DNA of 64,000 nucleotides from contig SJCO01000009.1 in the NCBI GenBank assembly GCA_005217565.1, positions 1 to 64,000 on the forward strand, read 5' to 3'. Source of the DNA: Puteibacter caeruleilacunae (GTDB lineage: Bacteria > Bacteroidota > Bacteroidia > Bacteroidales > Prolixibacteraceae). Made by a program: the position numbers and the translations under genes. Positions 43,427 to 54,000 of this stretch are shown here, piece after piece; positions within the stretch are counted from its first letter, which is position 1, and each line of letters starts with the position of its first letter. The notes under the pieces were generated by a model. That model did no database searches and had not been told where the DNA came from. It was given only the letters and a program-made list of their open reading frames with translations.

Positions 43427-45433
43427 TTAATTTATCATCAAATAGTCAAATCCAAGTTTATCGGCATCAACTGATTTGTCGTTTGTTCCTTTTACTTTAA
43501 ACATCAACGTATTATTGCCTTTAAGGATAACACCATCTTCATAGAAATATTTCTTCAGACTTAGCTTTTCATTGTACAAATCTAAATCTTCAAATACTTT
43601 CTTTCCATTTAGATAAACATCAACAATCACATAATCGGGCGACTGTGTGAAGACCATTTCCAGCTTCCCTTTTCTCTCTTTTTCAGAGTAAAACTCAGTA
43701 GTTAATCGGTCATTTTTATTAAGACCTTTCCAAAACAGGTGATTACGTGCACTCCAATCGTATGATAAGAACGCCTGAGTAATTACATCTCCACCATTGA
43801 TCTTCTTAATTATTAAATCTTCTCCTTCATAGCGATTAGACAGCTTCACTGGAATTTGAACACTTTCCACGTCAATAGCATGCTCGGCTTTTGACTCTTT
43901 GGTTCCATACCAATAGGTCGTTGGCGCATAATCCATCTTTACCTTATCCCAATGCCATATTTCAATATCGAACTTAAGTGAGCTATCAAAAGGGATGACA
44001 TCCAAAGATCGCCAACGATTGTTTACTGTTATACCAGGTGCACGATTTCCTTCTCCAATAGGCTGTGCAATAAACGGAGAAGTAAAATCAACAACACTAC
44101 ACCATGCATATCCATAATAATCCTCAGTACCGGTTCCAAAATGCGAAGGAAATGTTTCATTATCAACATAGATCTTCTCATCGCCTTCTCCCCACCAGGA
44201 AAAGCTATTATTGAATAATGTTAATGCATCTCCCACATACTTTCCTTTTCCTGATATGGTGATATAATTGACATCTTGCTTATTAGTTGTACTGATATCT
44301 GAATAAAGACGCCAGTTAGAGTGAAAATACAAACTACGATCATCCCATTTCCATGAGTCATGTTGAAGTTCAAGGTTAAGCACTTCAATTGGCTCCTCTC
44401 CATAATTATGGATATTAATGCGAGCACTCTTCTGAAATGGCATTGGGAAGTTTGTAGTCATGGTACCATCCTTATCAATTGAGCTAATCCACCCCTTATA
44501 TGGCGACAATTTATATCCTGTCCCGAAGAAATCACCTATCGGTACCCACACCATTTCCTTATCATCAAATTCAATCTCAATCACTGTAGAGCGCAGCGCT
44601 TGCTCTAATTCATCAGCATCAATCTGTAGTGATAGTTGACGAATTGCTCTGCTTCCTTCAACGATAAGCGACTTCGCTTCGCCAGCCTTTACAATCCCTT
44701 TTAAACGTTGTGTCTTATTAGCCTTTACATCTTTCAAGGGATTATCTAACTTTCGACGTACATCTTCAAGTTGTTTTAAATAGCGACCGTTTTCCCAAGC
44801 ATCTTTTTGATAGGTTTTAACAGAGGTTTTCTTATCATATTTCCGATAATTAATCTGGTAATATAAAACGTCATTTACCTCTTCATCTGCTTTTTGATAG
44901 GTCACTTTACAGTGTTTTCCATACGGTAATGGGAAATACAAATTATGTCCAGAGAACCATCCATCATTCTCAAGGAATACTGAGGCAGTCTGAGATAACG
45001 GTTCTCCAACGTACTTATTTGATGATATTATTTCATCAATTCGACCTTCTATTTGTGGCTCTTTGGCATTATCAAAATAAAAACGTAATGTTCCCATCGA
45101 AAACTGCTGAGCATGCCAGGTACTCCAAAATCGAACAATAGCTCCTGGGCCTTCTTCATCCATCAGAACATATTCCCTACGACCAGCAATAGTGTCAATT
45201 CTAACAAACTGACTAGCATCAGCATTATCGAACCATCCATCCTGCTCCTTAGTCAGTGATTTCCGTGAATAACTACTTGCCTGATGTGTAGTGAATTTAT
45301 GGAGTGGTAGTTTTGCCAAACCATCACGATCAGTCATTTCGTTCAATAAAGATGAAACTGTTACATCTTGAGCACACACTGTGCCACATATTAATAACAA
45401 CGATATAATTCCAAAAACAAGTTTTTTTACCAT
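43427..45433 (-). CDS. GH172 (DUF2961) glycosidase, enzyme 1, two-domain form
   Basis: From the ATG at 45433, which overlaps the preceding stop as TGATG, the protein has 668 residues; a GTG one codon earlier is also possible. A signal peptide ends at about residue 22. The DUF2961 beta domain carries EEGPGAIVRFW, WWGEGDEKIYVDNE (Glu near 417-420) and FGTGTEDYYGYAW (Glu near 438), the two conserved acidic motifs of GH172. Residues ~540-668 are an added beta-sandwich. GH172 enzymes described so far act on alpha-D-fructofuranosides and alpha-D-arabinofuranosides. It resembles enzyme 3 more than enzyme 2. Confidence 0.9.
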   Translation of the reverse strand: MVKKLVFGIISLLLICGTVCAQDVTVSSLLNEMTDRDGLAKLPLHKFTTHQASSYSRKSLTKEQDGWFDNADASQFVRIDTIAGRREYVLMDEEGPGAIVRFWSTWHAQQFSMGTLRFYFDNAKEPQIEGRIDEIISSNKYVGEPLSQTASVFLENDGWFSGHNLYFPLPYGKHCKVTYQKADEEVNDVLYYQINYRKYDKKTSVKTYQKDAWENGRYLKQLEDVRRKLDNPLKDVKANKTQRLKGIVKAGEAKSLIVEGSRAIRQLSLQIDADELEQALRSTVIEIEFDDKEMVWVPIGDFFGTGYKLSPYKGWISSIDKDGTMTTNFPMPFQKSARINIHNYGEEPIEVLNLELQHDSWKWDDRSLYFHSNWRLYSDISTTNKQDVNYITISGKGKYVGDALTLFNNSFSWWGEGDEKIYVDNETFPSHFGTGTEDYYGYAWCSVVDFTSPFIAQPIGEGNRAPGITVNNRWRSLDVIPFDSSLKFDIEIWHWDKVKMDYAPTTYWYGTKESKAEHAIDVESVQIPVKLSNRYEGEDLIIKKINGGDVITQAFLSYDWSARNHLFWKGLNKNDRLTTEFYSEKERKGKLEMVFTQSPDYVIVDVYLNGKKVFEDLDLYNEKLSLKKYFYEDGVILKGNNTLMFKVKGTNDKSVDADKLGFDYLMIN

Positions 45434-46923
45434 CACAGATTAGTATTAAGGTAATAAAATGCGGCACTCTTATAATTTGCTACAATAGTGTTATTCGTAC
45501 CATGCTCAATGGTCACATGAATTGATTCATTAAATGGAACAGGATCAATCAAATGCCAACGATAAGCTGATGCGTAACCTATCTCTTTCATTTCAAACTG
45601 TGGAAATCCATGTAGAGGCATGCTCCCTGAATTATTTAATCGTCCTGGTACCGAGTACCATCCACAATTGAAATAGTCCTCCGTTCCAGTTCCATGAATT
45701 CTCATTTCTCCATCACATACAAATACTTCGTCGCCTTCCAACCAAACAGGGAGCATCTGATCACCATGTGTTTTTGCTTCTGTCATTAAGAATGTTCCAA
45801 TGTATTTCCCATGACCAGTAGTTTTAAGAAACAGGAAGTCTTTTGCCTTGTCTTCAATAGGCTCTTCATGATTATAACTCACGTTTAAATATCCCCATTT
45901 ATCGTCTTCTGTCCTATCTACTACATCATACAATACATTCAACTCTAAATCCTTATTTGGAGCAACAAATTCTATTTTTGCCTGCTCTTTGAAAGGCATT
46001 GGAATCCGCGAATAGAAACCTCCCTCATCATAACCTGTAAAATATGACTTGTACAAGCTTTTAGAGTCTGGCATTGCAAAAAACATATTTGCAGGAACGT
46101 CAACCGATGGTTTAGTTTCATTATCCCAATATATTTTTATTCGGGAATCAAGAAAAGTATTGATATCAGCTTCTCCTACTTTTACCATTAGCTCTCTTAT
46201 TTCTCCTTGCTTCTTATTGATAATAATGCTCTTTGATTCATTGGCAGCAAGGTTTAGCTTATCAGAACCACTATAGTTAGCTTTTGAAACACCCGTGGTA
46301 AGTAATTTGATACCTTCAGCCATCAATGTCTCGTCAATATCGTTGATATTATCTCCACTATAGCTTTGGATCTCCTCTTCTCCAGTATATTGCTGTATAT
46401 TGATTTGATAGAAATGAACATCGTCTCCTTCAACTTCGACTCTACAATAATTGGAAAATGGAATTGGCACGTTACAGTAGTAACCACCTAAGCCTTCGCC
46501 AACCAAGCCTGGAGGAAATCCTTTCACATTCCCCGTAAATATATCTTCCAATGCAACATTAATAGCAGGTTTTGTTTTATCATCAAGATATATTCGAATG
46601 TGTTCACCTTTTAAATCTAACAATCCATCTCTATGGTGTATTGAATGAGTGAACCAAATTCTACTTACATATCCTCCGCCCTCTACTTCAGCCAGTACAC
46701 TATTTCCTTGCTCAAGACGCAGTTTAGAATATGTTCCTTTAAATCCATCATCATTCCCGCCCTTACGATCATAGCTACTAAACATGATCGCTTTCCAGTT
46801 GGATTGTAATTTTGAAATATTTGCAATATCAAACGACTCCTTATATACATTTATAGACGAATCGCATGACGCTAATACTATTGTCAAAAGAATTAATAAT
46901 ATCGAAATCCTATTCTTCTTCAT
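45433..46923 (-). CDS. GH172 (DUF2961) glycosidase, enzyme 2, short lipoprotein form
   Basis: I choose the ATG at 46923 because MKKNRISILLILLTIVLASC is then a good lipoprotein signal (496 residues); the frame extends to 46971. The core shows GGGYVSRIWFTHS, WLEGDEVFVCDGE and HGTGTEDYFNCGWY, matching the acidic motifs of the other two DUF2961 proteins here, but the extra C-terminal beta domain is missing. The stop overlaps the start of enzyme 1 (TGATG). As a lipoprotein it probably acts at the outer membrane, while the other two are soluble or periplasmic. Confidence 0.88.
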   Translation of the reverse strand: MKKNRISILLILLTIVLASCDSSINVYKESFDIANISKLQSNWKAIMFSSYDRKGGNDDGFKGTYSKLRLEQGNSVLAEVEGGGYVSRIWFTHSIHHRDGLLDLKGEHIRIYLDDKTKPAINVALEDIFTGNVKGFPPGLVGEGLGGYYCNVPIPFSNYCRVEVEGDDVHFYQINIQQYTGEEEIQSYSGDNINDIDETLMAEGIKLLTTGVSKANYSGSDKLNLAANESKSIIINKKQGEIRELMVKVGEADINTFLDSRIKIYWDNETKPSVDVPANMFFAMPDSKSLYKSYFTGYDEGGFYSRIPMPFKEQAKIEFVAPNKDLELNVLYDVVDRTEDDKWGYLNVSYNHEEPIEDKAKDFLFLKTTGHGKYIGTFLMTEAKTHGDQMLPVWLEGDEVFVCDGEMRIHGTGTEDYFNCGWYSVPGRLNNSGSMPLHGFPQFEMKEIGYASAYRWHLIDPVPFNESIHVTIEHGTNNTIVANYKSAAFYYLNTNL

Positions 46924-46944
46924 CTGTGTAAAATTTTTTGATTT

Positions 46945-47040
46945 CTGAATGTTCAAAAAATTTGAGAACATTCAGGAACTCACATAAATTTTAATCATCC
47001 GCGTGTGTGAATTTTGCGATGAAGAAAATTCATGTGAGTT
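46945..47040 (-). other. Two consecutive intercistronic hairpins
   Basis: CTGAATGTTC/GAACATTCAG forms a perfect 10 bp stem at 46945-46975. Directly beside it AACTCACATAAATTTT and its inverted copy (15 of 16 bases) form a stem at 46977-47040. They fill the gap between GH172 enzymes 3 and 2. No T run follows on the minus strand, so they are more likely mRNA processing or stabilising structures than terminators. Confidence 0.6.
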
Positions 47041-47053
47041 TCATTTGGAGTTC

Positions 47054-49105
47054 TTATTTTATCATCAAATAATCGACAATAATATCGCTCTCTTTTTTAG
47101 GATCTTTCTTACTAACAAGTTTGAAACAAATTTGGTTAACTCTCTTTAGAGAGATTCCTGTCAACTCAACAGTTTTTTCAGTTGAATTACTATCCCAGGT
47201 TATTGTTTTCTCTCCATTAACAGTAATCTCATAGATACCGTTTTTATTGATTGATTGAAATGCAATTTCCTTTGCTTGAGCATTGTTATCAGCATAGAAC
47301 TCAAATGTTCTGTAATCATTCTCACGTCCTCTATTCCAAATTAACGCTACTCCACCTGAAACCTCGTCTCCATAGTATCCATAAGTATTAGCTTCCTGTC
47401 CTACTGGACGAAGATTTTCACCTTCTAGCAGGCCATTTTCAGGCTCTGGGATCAAAATATCAAATCTTCCAAATGCAAGCTTAGCCTTGGCTCCATCATA
47501 ATCTGGCTCAATATTATCTTCTCCTCCAGGAAGCATATAAAAGAAGGTTGTTGGTGCAAAATTCAACTTGGTTTTTGTCCAGTGCCACATCTCCATATCA
47601 AACTTCAAAGACTTGGAAAAAGGCATTGCATCAAGACCTCTATAACGCATATTTACCGTCATATCGAATTTAAAGTTACCTCCACCAATTGGCTGCGATA
47701 AATAAGGATGATTGAAAGGATTATACTCACACCATGCATATCCGTAATAATCTTCTGTTCCAGTTCCAATAATTGAAGGGAAGGATTCTCCATCAAGATA
47801 TACTTTCTCATCACCTTCACCCCACCAGCTTTTCCAGTGACCTCCTAAAGAAGTATTAAACAGTGTAATAGCATCTCCAACATAAACTCCTTTTCCTGTG
47901 AGTGTAACAAAGTTCATATCAAAACAACCACCATATCCAATGCGAGCTTTATTATCTCCTGTCGATAGTTGTGTAAATTGTTTCCATGTACAGTGAAAGT
48001 ACATCGAATTATCAGTCCACTCATATGGCTTAGTAACCACGTCACCAACAACTCGATAGTCAACATTTCCTATGTTTTCAAAACTGATTTTACAATCCTT
48101 CTGAAATGGCATAATCCATGATGCACTCATAGTTCCATCTTCCTCTACTGTAGTATAATAGGTTTGAGACGAATGTAATTCATAACCAGTTCCAAAGAAA
48201 TCACCAATTGGACACCAAATAGTTTCCTCATTATCAAATGAACACTTCAGAATAATATCTCGGTATGCACGTTTTAAATCAGCACCTTTTATTCTCACAG
48301 AGATTTTACTAACTGCAGCTCCTAGCTCTTCTACTTTGATCGATTTCTCTTCACCAATTCCTACAGGTAAATCGAATACTCTTCCCTTAGCAATTGCTTT
48401 ATCTTCATTATTCAATAATACACTATTTACTCTTTGAATTAGCGCATCGTTTGCTTTGATCATTTCTTTTTCAAACGACTCAACTTTAGTTCCTTTTTTA
48501 TAAGAACGAGCATTAATACAGTAATACAGATATTCATCCTGACCTTTAGCTCTCCATTCATAAGTAACTTTACATCCTTTAGCATAAGGAATTGGAAGGT
48601 ATAGGTTATGACCACGTCTCATGTAACCTGTTTTTGGAGAAATTGAAGAACTTAAAGGAGCTCCAATCTCATTTTTACTTATGAAATCCAGTAACTTCTC
48701 CTCAATTACAGGCTGGTCTTCCCCATCAAGATATATTCTTAACATTCCACTACCATGGTTATTCCCGGTAAGCCAAAAACGAACAATTGAACCTGGCCCA
48801 TCAGTTTCCATTAGCACATATTCTTTTCGGTCGCCCTTCTCCTCCATTCTGATGAAATGATCACTATCACTATTGGCAAACCATGTAGAGTCGTTAATCG
48901 CAGTTGATCTTCGATCATAACTACTAAATTGTATAAATGTGTAATAAGGGTCAGGATATTGAGTAATTGCATCCTTATCAATCATCTCATTGAGTAGAGA
49001 ATTAAATGTTACAACACCCTTTTTGTTTGGAGCTCCTATAGCTCCCGTCGTCATCCAGATATTACCCAAAATTACCAGGGCAATAATTACCATTTTTCGT
49101 TTCAT
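47054..49105 (-). CDS. GH172 (DUF2961) glycosidase, enzyme 3, two-domain form
   Basis: The ATG at 49105 gives a 683-residue protein with a signal peptide (MKRKMVIIALVILGNIWM); a GTG at 49120 would add five residues. The DUF2961 core shows DGPGSIVRFWLTGN, WWGEGDEKVYLDGESFPSII and GTGTEDYYGYAWCEYNPF. A C-terminal beta-sandwich (about 560-683) ends in DIIVDYLMIK, very like the end of enzyme 1. The gene is the first of the GH172/GH29 operon, behind the terminator that closes the SusC/SusD operon, so it may have its own promoter in 49121-49300. Confidence 0.9.
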   Translation of the reverse strand: MKRKMVIIALVILGNIWMTTGAIGAPNKKGVVTFNSLLNEMIDKDAITQYPDPYYTFIQFSSYDRRSTAINDSTWFANSDSDHFIRMEEKGDRKEYVLMETDGPGSIVRFWLTGNNHGSGMLRIYLDGEDQPVIEEKLLDFISKNEIGAPLSSSISPKTGYMRRGHNLYLPIPYAKGCKVTYEWRAKGQDEYLYYCINARSYKKGTKVESFEKEMIKANDALIQRVNSVLLNNEDKAIAKGRVFDLPVGIGEEKSIKVEELGAAVSKISVRIKGADLKRAYRDIILKCSFDNEETIWCPIGDFFGTGYELHSSQTYYTTVEEDGTMSASWIMPFQKDCKISFENIGNVDYRVVGDVVTKPYEWTDNSMYFHCTWKQFTQLSTGDNKARIGYGGCFDMNFVTLTGKGVYVGDAITLFNTSLGGHWKSWWGEGDEKVYLDGESFPSIIGTGTEDYYGYAWCEYNPFNHPYLSQPIGGGNFKFDMTVNMRYRGLDAMPFSKSLKFDMEMWHWTKTKLNFAPTTFFYMLPGGEDNIEPDYDGAKAKLAFGRFDILIPEPENGLLEGENLRPVGQEANTYGYYGDEVSGGVALIWNRGRENDYRTFEFYADNNAQAKEIAFQSINKNGIYEITVNGEKTITWDSNSTEKTVELTGISLKRVNQICFKLVSKKDPKKESDIIVDYLMIK

Positions 49106-49300
49106 GTTAAAATACTCCACATTGTTAGTTAATAATCTTCAAATTAGCAATATGACACTCTTATTAAGAGAAAGTACTGTAGTGCGCCATAATTAGCTTT
49201 AATGTTTTAGCAAAGATAAACAACTTTGATTCTCCTCCCAATTTTTAACGTTACTTAACACTAAATGCAAACTACAAAATCCACTTTCCATATGCAAAAA

Positions 49301-49342
49301 ATTCTATACCTCCTGAATGAGTACAAACAGGAGATATAGAAT
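49301..49342 (-). terminator. Intrinsic terminator or attenuator behind the second SusC/SusD pair
   Basis: ATTCTATACCTCCTG (49301-49315) pairs with CAGGAGATATAGAAT (49328-49342) with one mismatch. On the minus strand it is followed by TTTTTTG. It separates susCD from the GH172 genes, allowing higher expression of the binding proteins. The rest of 49121-49300 holds no gene. Confidence 0.8.
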
Positions 49343-49365
49343 GTTATAGTATTAACAAATTGTTT

Positions 49366-51015
49366 CTACCAACCCGGATTTTGTTCCAAGTTTGGATTAA
49401 TTTGAATCTGTTGTTTAGGTAATGGACGTAAGTAATGTTTCGAAGGATCGAAACTTCTTGCGCTTGCTGGTTCTGCAACAATAAAACCGTCAGCATCAAC
49501 ATTGATATGGGTTCCAATCACAAGATCATCATACAATGTTTCATACTCAGTACCTACATATTTTATTCCGCGAATTGCCTTAGGCATTTCTGTTTCTGCT
49601 GTTTTCCAACGCATCAAGTCCTGGAAACGGAAACCTTCACAAGCCAACTCAACTTTTCGCTCTCTGCGAATCTCTGTACGCATATCCAATCCATTTGTTG
49701 TTACAAAAGCATTAGTCAACGCAGGCATTCCAACACGACTTCTTAATTTATTGATTGAAATATCCAAATCGCTATCAGAAATAGAACCATCCAATTCAAA
49801 CTTAGCCTCAGCATAGATTAACAATACTTCACCTAAACGGAAAGTAATAGGATCATATTCTGCTCTTCCTTCCCATGAATCCAATGTTTCACCCAAGTAT
49901 TTGAAAATAGCATAGCCGGTTCTGGTAACAGGGTTACCTGTCAATGGAGGTTTTACATAAACTGTTGTTGCATCAAAGAATGGATATTCTACTCCAGGCT
50001 TACGAACAGTCTGCTCCAAACGAGGATCACGGTTTTCAAACTCTGAAGTCATGGTTGAATATCCCTGAAATTCAGAAGACTGATCAATTGGCAAACCATC
50101 AGTACACAAGTAAGAATCTACCAAACTTCTTGTTGGCACATAAATATGTTGATCTAACCAACGGGTATGGTTATGCGTACCGTTAATGTCTTTAACATAT
50201 CTTCTAGACAGAATAACTTCGTTACAATTCTCTCCAGCCTCATTAAATAACTTACGGTAACTTGCATCGGTTCCAAAATCCTGGAATAATGAATATTCAT
50301 CACTATCAATTACAGACTTCGCTGCATTAGCTGCAATCTGCAATCTTTCATTAGCCATGCTTCCGCCATGAAATTTAGCTCTTGTTCCTTCAAATAAGGC
50401 AACACGCGCTAAAAGAGTCTGTGCCGCACCTTTAGATATGCGTCCACCCTCATTATCAGCCATCTCACTTTGCTTTGGCAAGTAACCAATAGCTGCCTGT
50501 AAGTCTGAGATAATCAAAGCAGAAACTTCGTCTCTGGTGTTTCTGGGTGCATACAATTCTTCGCTATTAATATCAAGAATAGTGGTCAGAATTGGTACTC
50601 CACCAAATTCTCTCAACAAACCGAAATACTGCCATGCTCTAAAGAAATGTGCTTCCCCCATCCAACGGTGAATCTCTTCCTTATTTTCAAACTCTTCAGC
50701 TTTAATTAGCACATAGTTGATTGCACGAATTGCATCATAAGTTCCATTCCACGTACCTGAATTATCTGGAGCCAGATAAGTACCATTACTTAAAGAACTA
50801 GGTCCTGAACCAAATGTTGTTTCTGCAGCATTATCGGCAGTTTGATGCCCTGGTAATGCACCATAAAATGCATTGACTGCCATTTCAAAATCTCTTGATG
50901 AACGCCAGAAAGAACCATCAGATATCTGATCCTTTGGATATAGATCCAGATCTTTTGTACAAGATCCCAAAATTAAGGCAACACTAAAAATAGTTAATAT
51001 ATATTTTAATCTCAT
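49366..51015 (-). CDS. susD: SusD/RagB-family glycan-binding lipoprotein of the second PUL
   Basis: The 549-residue protein has a lipobox (FSVALILGSCTKDLDLYP, Cys19) and SusD motifs: FWRSSRDFEMAVNAFYGALP, WMGEAHFFRAWQYFGLLREF, GGVPILT, RRERKVELACEGFRFQDLMR and the C-terminal YLRPLPKQQIQINPNLEQNP, GW. It lies 12 bp behind susC. It is expected to bind the target glycan on the cell surface and feed it to the transporter. Confidence 0.95.
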   Translation of the reverse strand: MRLKYILTIFSVALILGSCTKDLDLYPKDQISDGSFWRSSRDFEMAVNAFYGALPGHQTADNAAETTFGSGPSSLSNGTYLAPDNSGTWNGTYDAIRAINYVLIKAEEFENKEEIHRWMGEAHFFRAWQYFGLLREFGGVPILTTILDINSEELYAPRNTRDEVSALIISDLQAAIGYLPKQSEMADNEGGRISKGAAQTLLARVALFEGTRAKFHGGSMANERLQIAANAAKSVIDSDEYSLFQDFGTDASYRKLFNEAGENCNEVILSRRYVKDINGTHNHTRWLDQHIYVPTRSLVDSYLCTDGLPIDQSSEFQGYSTMTSEFENRDPRLEQTVRKPGVEYPFFDATTVYVKPPLTGNPVTRTGYAIFKYLGETLDSWEGRAEYDPITFRLGEVLLIYAEAKFELDGSISDSDLDISINKLRSRVGMPALTNAFVTTNGLDMRTEIRRERKVELACEGFRFQDLMRWKTAETEMPKAIRGIKYVGTEYETLYDDLVIGTHINVDADGFIVAEPASARSFDPSKHYLRPLPKQQIQINPNLEQNPGW

Positions 51016-51027
51016 ATCTCAATTTTT

Positions 51028-54000
51028 TTAGAAAGTTACATCGACTCCAAATGACACTACTTTAGCAAACGGATAGTTTGTTCCATAAGAGTTATCTTCC
51101 GGATCATATCCACCACCCATTTTGTGGTAATCCCACAGGTCGTTTCCACTAAAGTATACTCTCACCTTGCTAAAGTATCTGCTACTCAATACAGACTTTG
51201 GAATGGTATATCCTACCTGAATATTCTTCAAACGAATATATGCTCCATTCTCTTTGTTATTGCTAGAGTGTTGGTAGTTCCACCATCTGATATCACTATG
51301 TGATAATCTTGGATATTTCGCATCTGTTCGATCAGGTGCCCAAGTGTTGTTATAATACAAACGTGGTGGGTGGTACCAAGGCCAGAAGAATGGAATTCTT
51401 GCAATTCCTTCTCTAAATACAGTTCTTTTACCTACTCCCTGGAAGAATGCACTAAAGTCGAATCCTTTCCACTCTGCATTTAGGTTAATACCGAATGAAT
51501 ACTGAGGATCAGTAGTTCCTAAGATATCTAAATCACCTAGATCTCTTTCATCACTATAAGCATCGATACGTCCGTTTCCATCAACGTCCACGTACATCGC
51601 ATCACCGATACCAATATTACCTGGTACTCCTTCCAATTGCTTATATTGAGCTAGTTGCTCTTCAGTTTGAATAATACCATCATATCTAAAGCCATAATAT
51701 AGGTTCGATCTGTAACCTTCTCTAAAGCCATTGTGACCAGCGCCATATGTATCTGCTCCACCTAAGTTGGTAATTTTGTTATAGTTATTACTAAGTACAA
51801 CTTTTACACCATACTTGAAATCACGAATCTTATCTTTCCAGGCAGCACTAAGTTCCCATCCCCAGGAATCCAGCTCTCCATTATTATCCGCTGGAGGATT
51901 TGCTCCAAGAACTTCTGGTAGAGTAATTCCTAACAGCATACCTTCATTGGTTTTGAAATAATAGTCGTAAGATAAATCCAGTTTACCATTCAACACAGTA
52001 GCATCAAGTCCAATGTTTCTTGAAATAATTTTCTCCCATGTTCTTTCACGTGTTACCATTGCAGCAAGGCTAGCCGACTGAGCTTTTTGTACATCTCCAA
52101 ACGGATACTGTCCGCCGATGTTGATGTTCTGCACATAATCATAAGGTCCGATACCTGCTTGGTTACCCAGTTCTCCATAAGAAACACGTAGTTTCAGATT
52201 ATCAAAGAATCCAAGATCTTTAATGAAGTCCTCTTCTGACAATCTCCAGGCAGCAGAAGCACCTTTAAACAAAGTCCAACGCGAATCTCCAATAAATTTT
52301 GAAGAACCATCATACCTGAAGTTTGCTTCAAACAGATATTTATTATTGTACGTATACGCCAAACGAGAGATTAATGATTGCAATGCCCAATGAAGGCCAC
52401 CACCATTATTTCTCATATTCTCAGTATCTCCTAATGCAAGGGCATACAATTCTTGAGAAGCAAAGTTATCCCTACTTGCATTAAACCATTCAGAATCACT
52501 TTCCTCATGAACACCACCAAACATAACACTTACATCATGTACATCATTGAACAAGTGATCGTAATTCAAATATGCAGAGAAGTTACGTTGATTTGTCTTC
52601 GAGAATCCATACAATGCATTGTTAGGATAAGTACCTCCCTGGTAATAAGACAATCTATCATCATAGAAATAATAAGGCAACGTCTTGTTAACTGTTTTCT
52701 CATCGTAGGTCTCAAAAGTTAAACTAGCCTGACCAGTGAACTTAAGATCTTTTACAATTTCCCAATCTATTTTGAATGTAGGAGAAATTCTGTTAGTCCA
52801 GCGTTTTGAAGGCTCTGCTTCTGTCGCAATTGCCACAGGGTTACCATATCCCCACTGTGCAAACCAGTTTCCTTCGGGAGTTTTAACAGGAAAGAAGATA
52901 GGCTGATTAGCAATTGCTCCTACCACACTTCCCACATTACTTAATTGTTGAACCTTTAAGCGATCAAAACCAACATTGGTTGTTAACTTCAGGTTATCCA
53001 AAATATCGTAAGAATAGTTCATTCTCAGGTTAAAACGCTCAGCATAATCTGGAGCATTATCGATCATACCATCATTCTTGTTGTATCCAACAGAGAAGTA
53101 GTAATTAGAATTATCTCCACCTCCATTGATACTCACGTTATAATCCTGTTGCAATCCGGTACCAAATACTTCTTCAAACCAATCTGTTCCCTTATAAAAC
53201 TGGAACTCATTATATTGTTCTATTCGATGTGGCTCAGCACCATCAACAATCTTCTGAATATTCTCGTCATTCCAGAATGGAGCAGATCCATTGGCAATAT
53301 CAGCTTCCTGAGCCATATGTGCATATTCATACAGATTAGGATACTGAATCTTATTCAACGGATTAGAAAATGCCGCATTTGCTGAAAACTTCACTGTTGG
53401 TCTTCCTTTTTTACCTGTCTTGGTAGTAATGATGATTACACCGCCTGCTGCACGTGAACCATAGATTGCTGCCGAAGCATCCTTCAAAACCGACATAGAC
53501 TCAATATCATGTGGATTTAAAGTGTTCAAGTCATCACTTGGATTACCATCAATCAAAATCAAAGGTGAGTTTCCACCATTAGTCGAGGTTATTCCTCGAA
53601 TGTTAATACCAAATCCTTCAGATCCTGGCTGACCACCACCACGAGTAATCGTTACACCAGGTAGTACCCCTTGGATAGCTGACAAAGTGTTTGAAACAGG
53701 CTTTGATTCCAATACTTCAGCAGTAGCTACACCAACAGCACCGGTCAAAGAAGCTTTGGTCTTGGTTCCATAACCAATGGCAACAACTTCTTCTAGTCCA
53801 ATAGCATCTTCAGTCATCTTCACATTGATTGTTGACTGTCCACTAATTTGAACTTCTTGAGTTTTCATCCCTACAAACGAAAAGATTAACGTTGTAGCAC
53901 CTGCTGGAACTTCAAGAGAGTATTTTCCATCAAAATCAGTAGTAATACCTACAGTTGTTCCTTTAACTACAACAGTTACTCCTGGTAAAGCTTCTCCATC

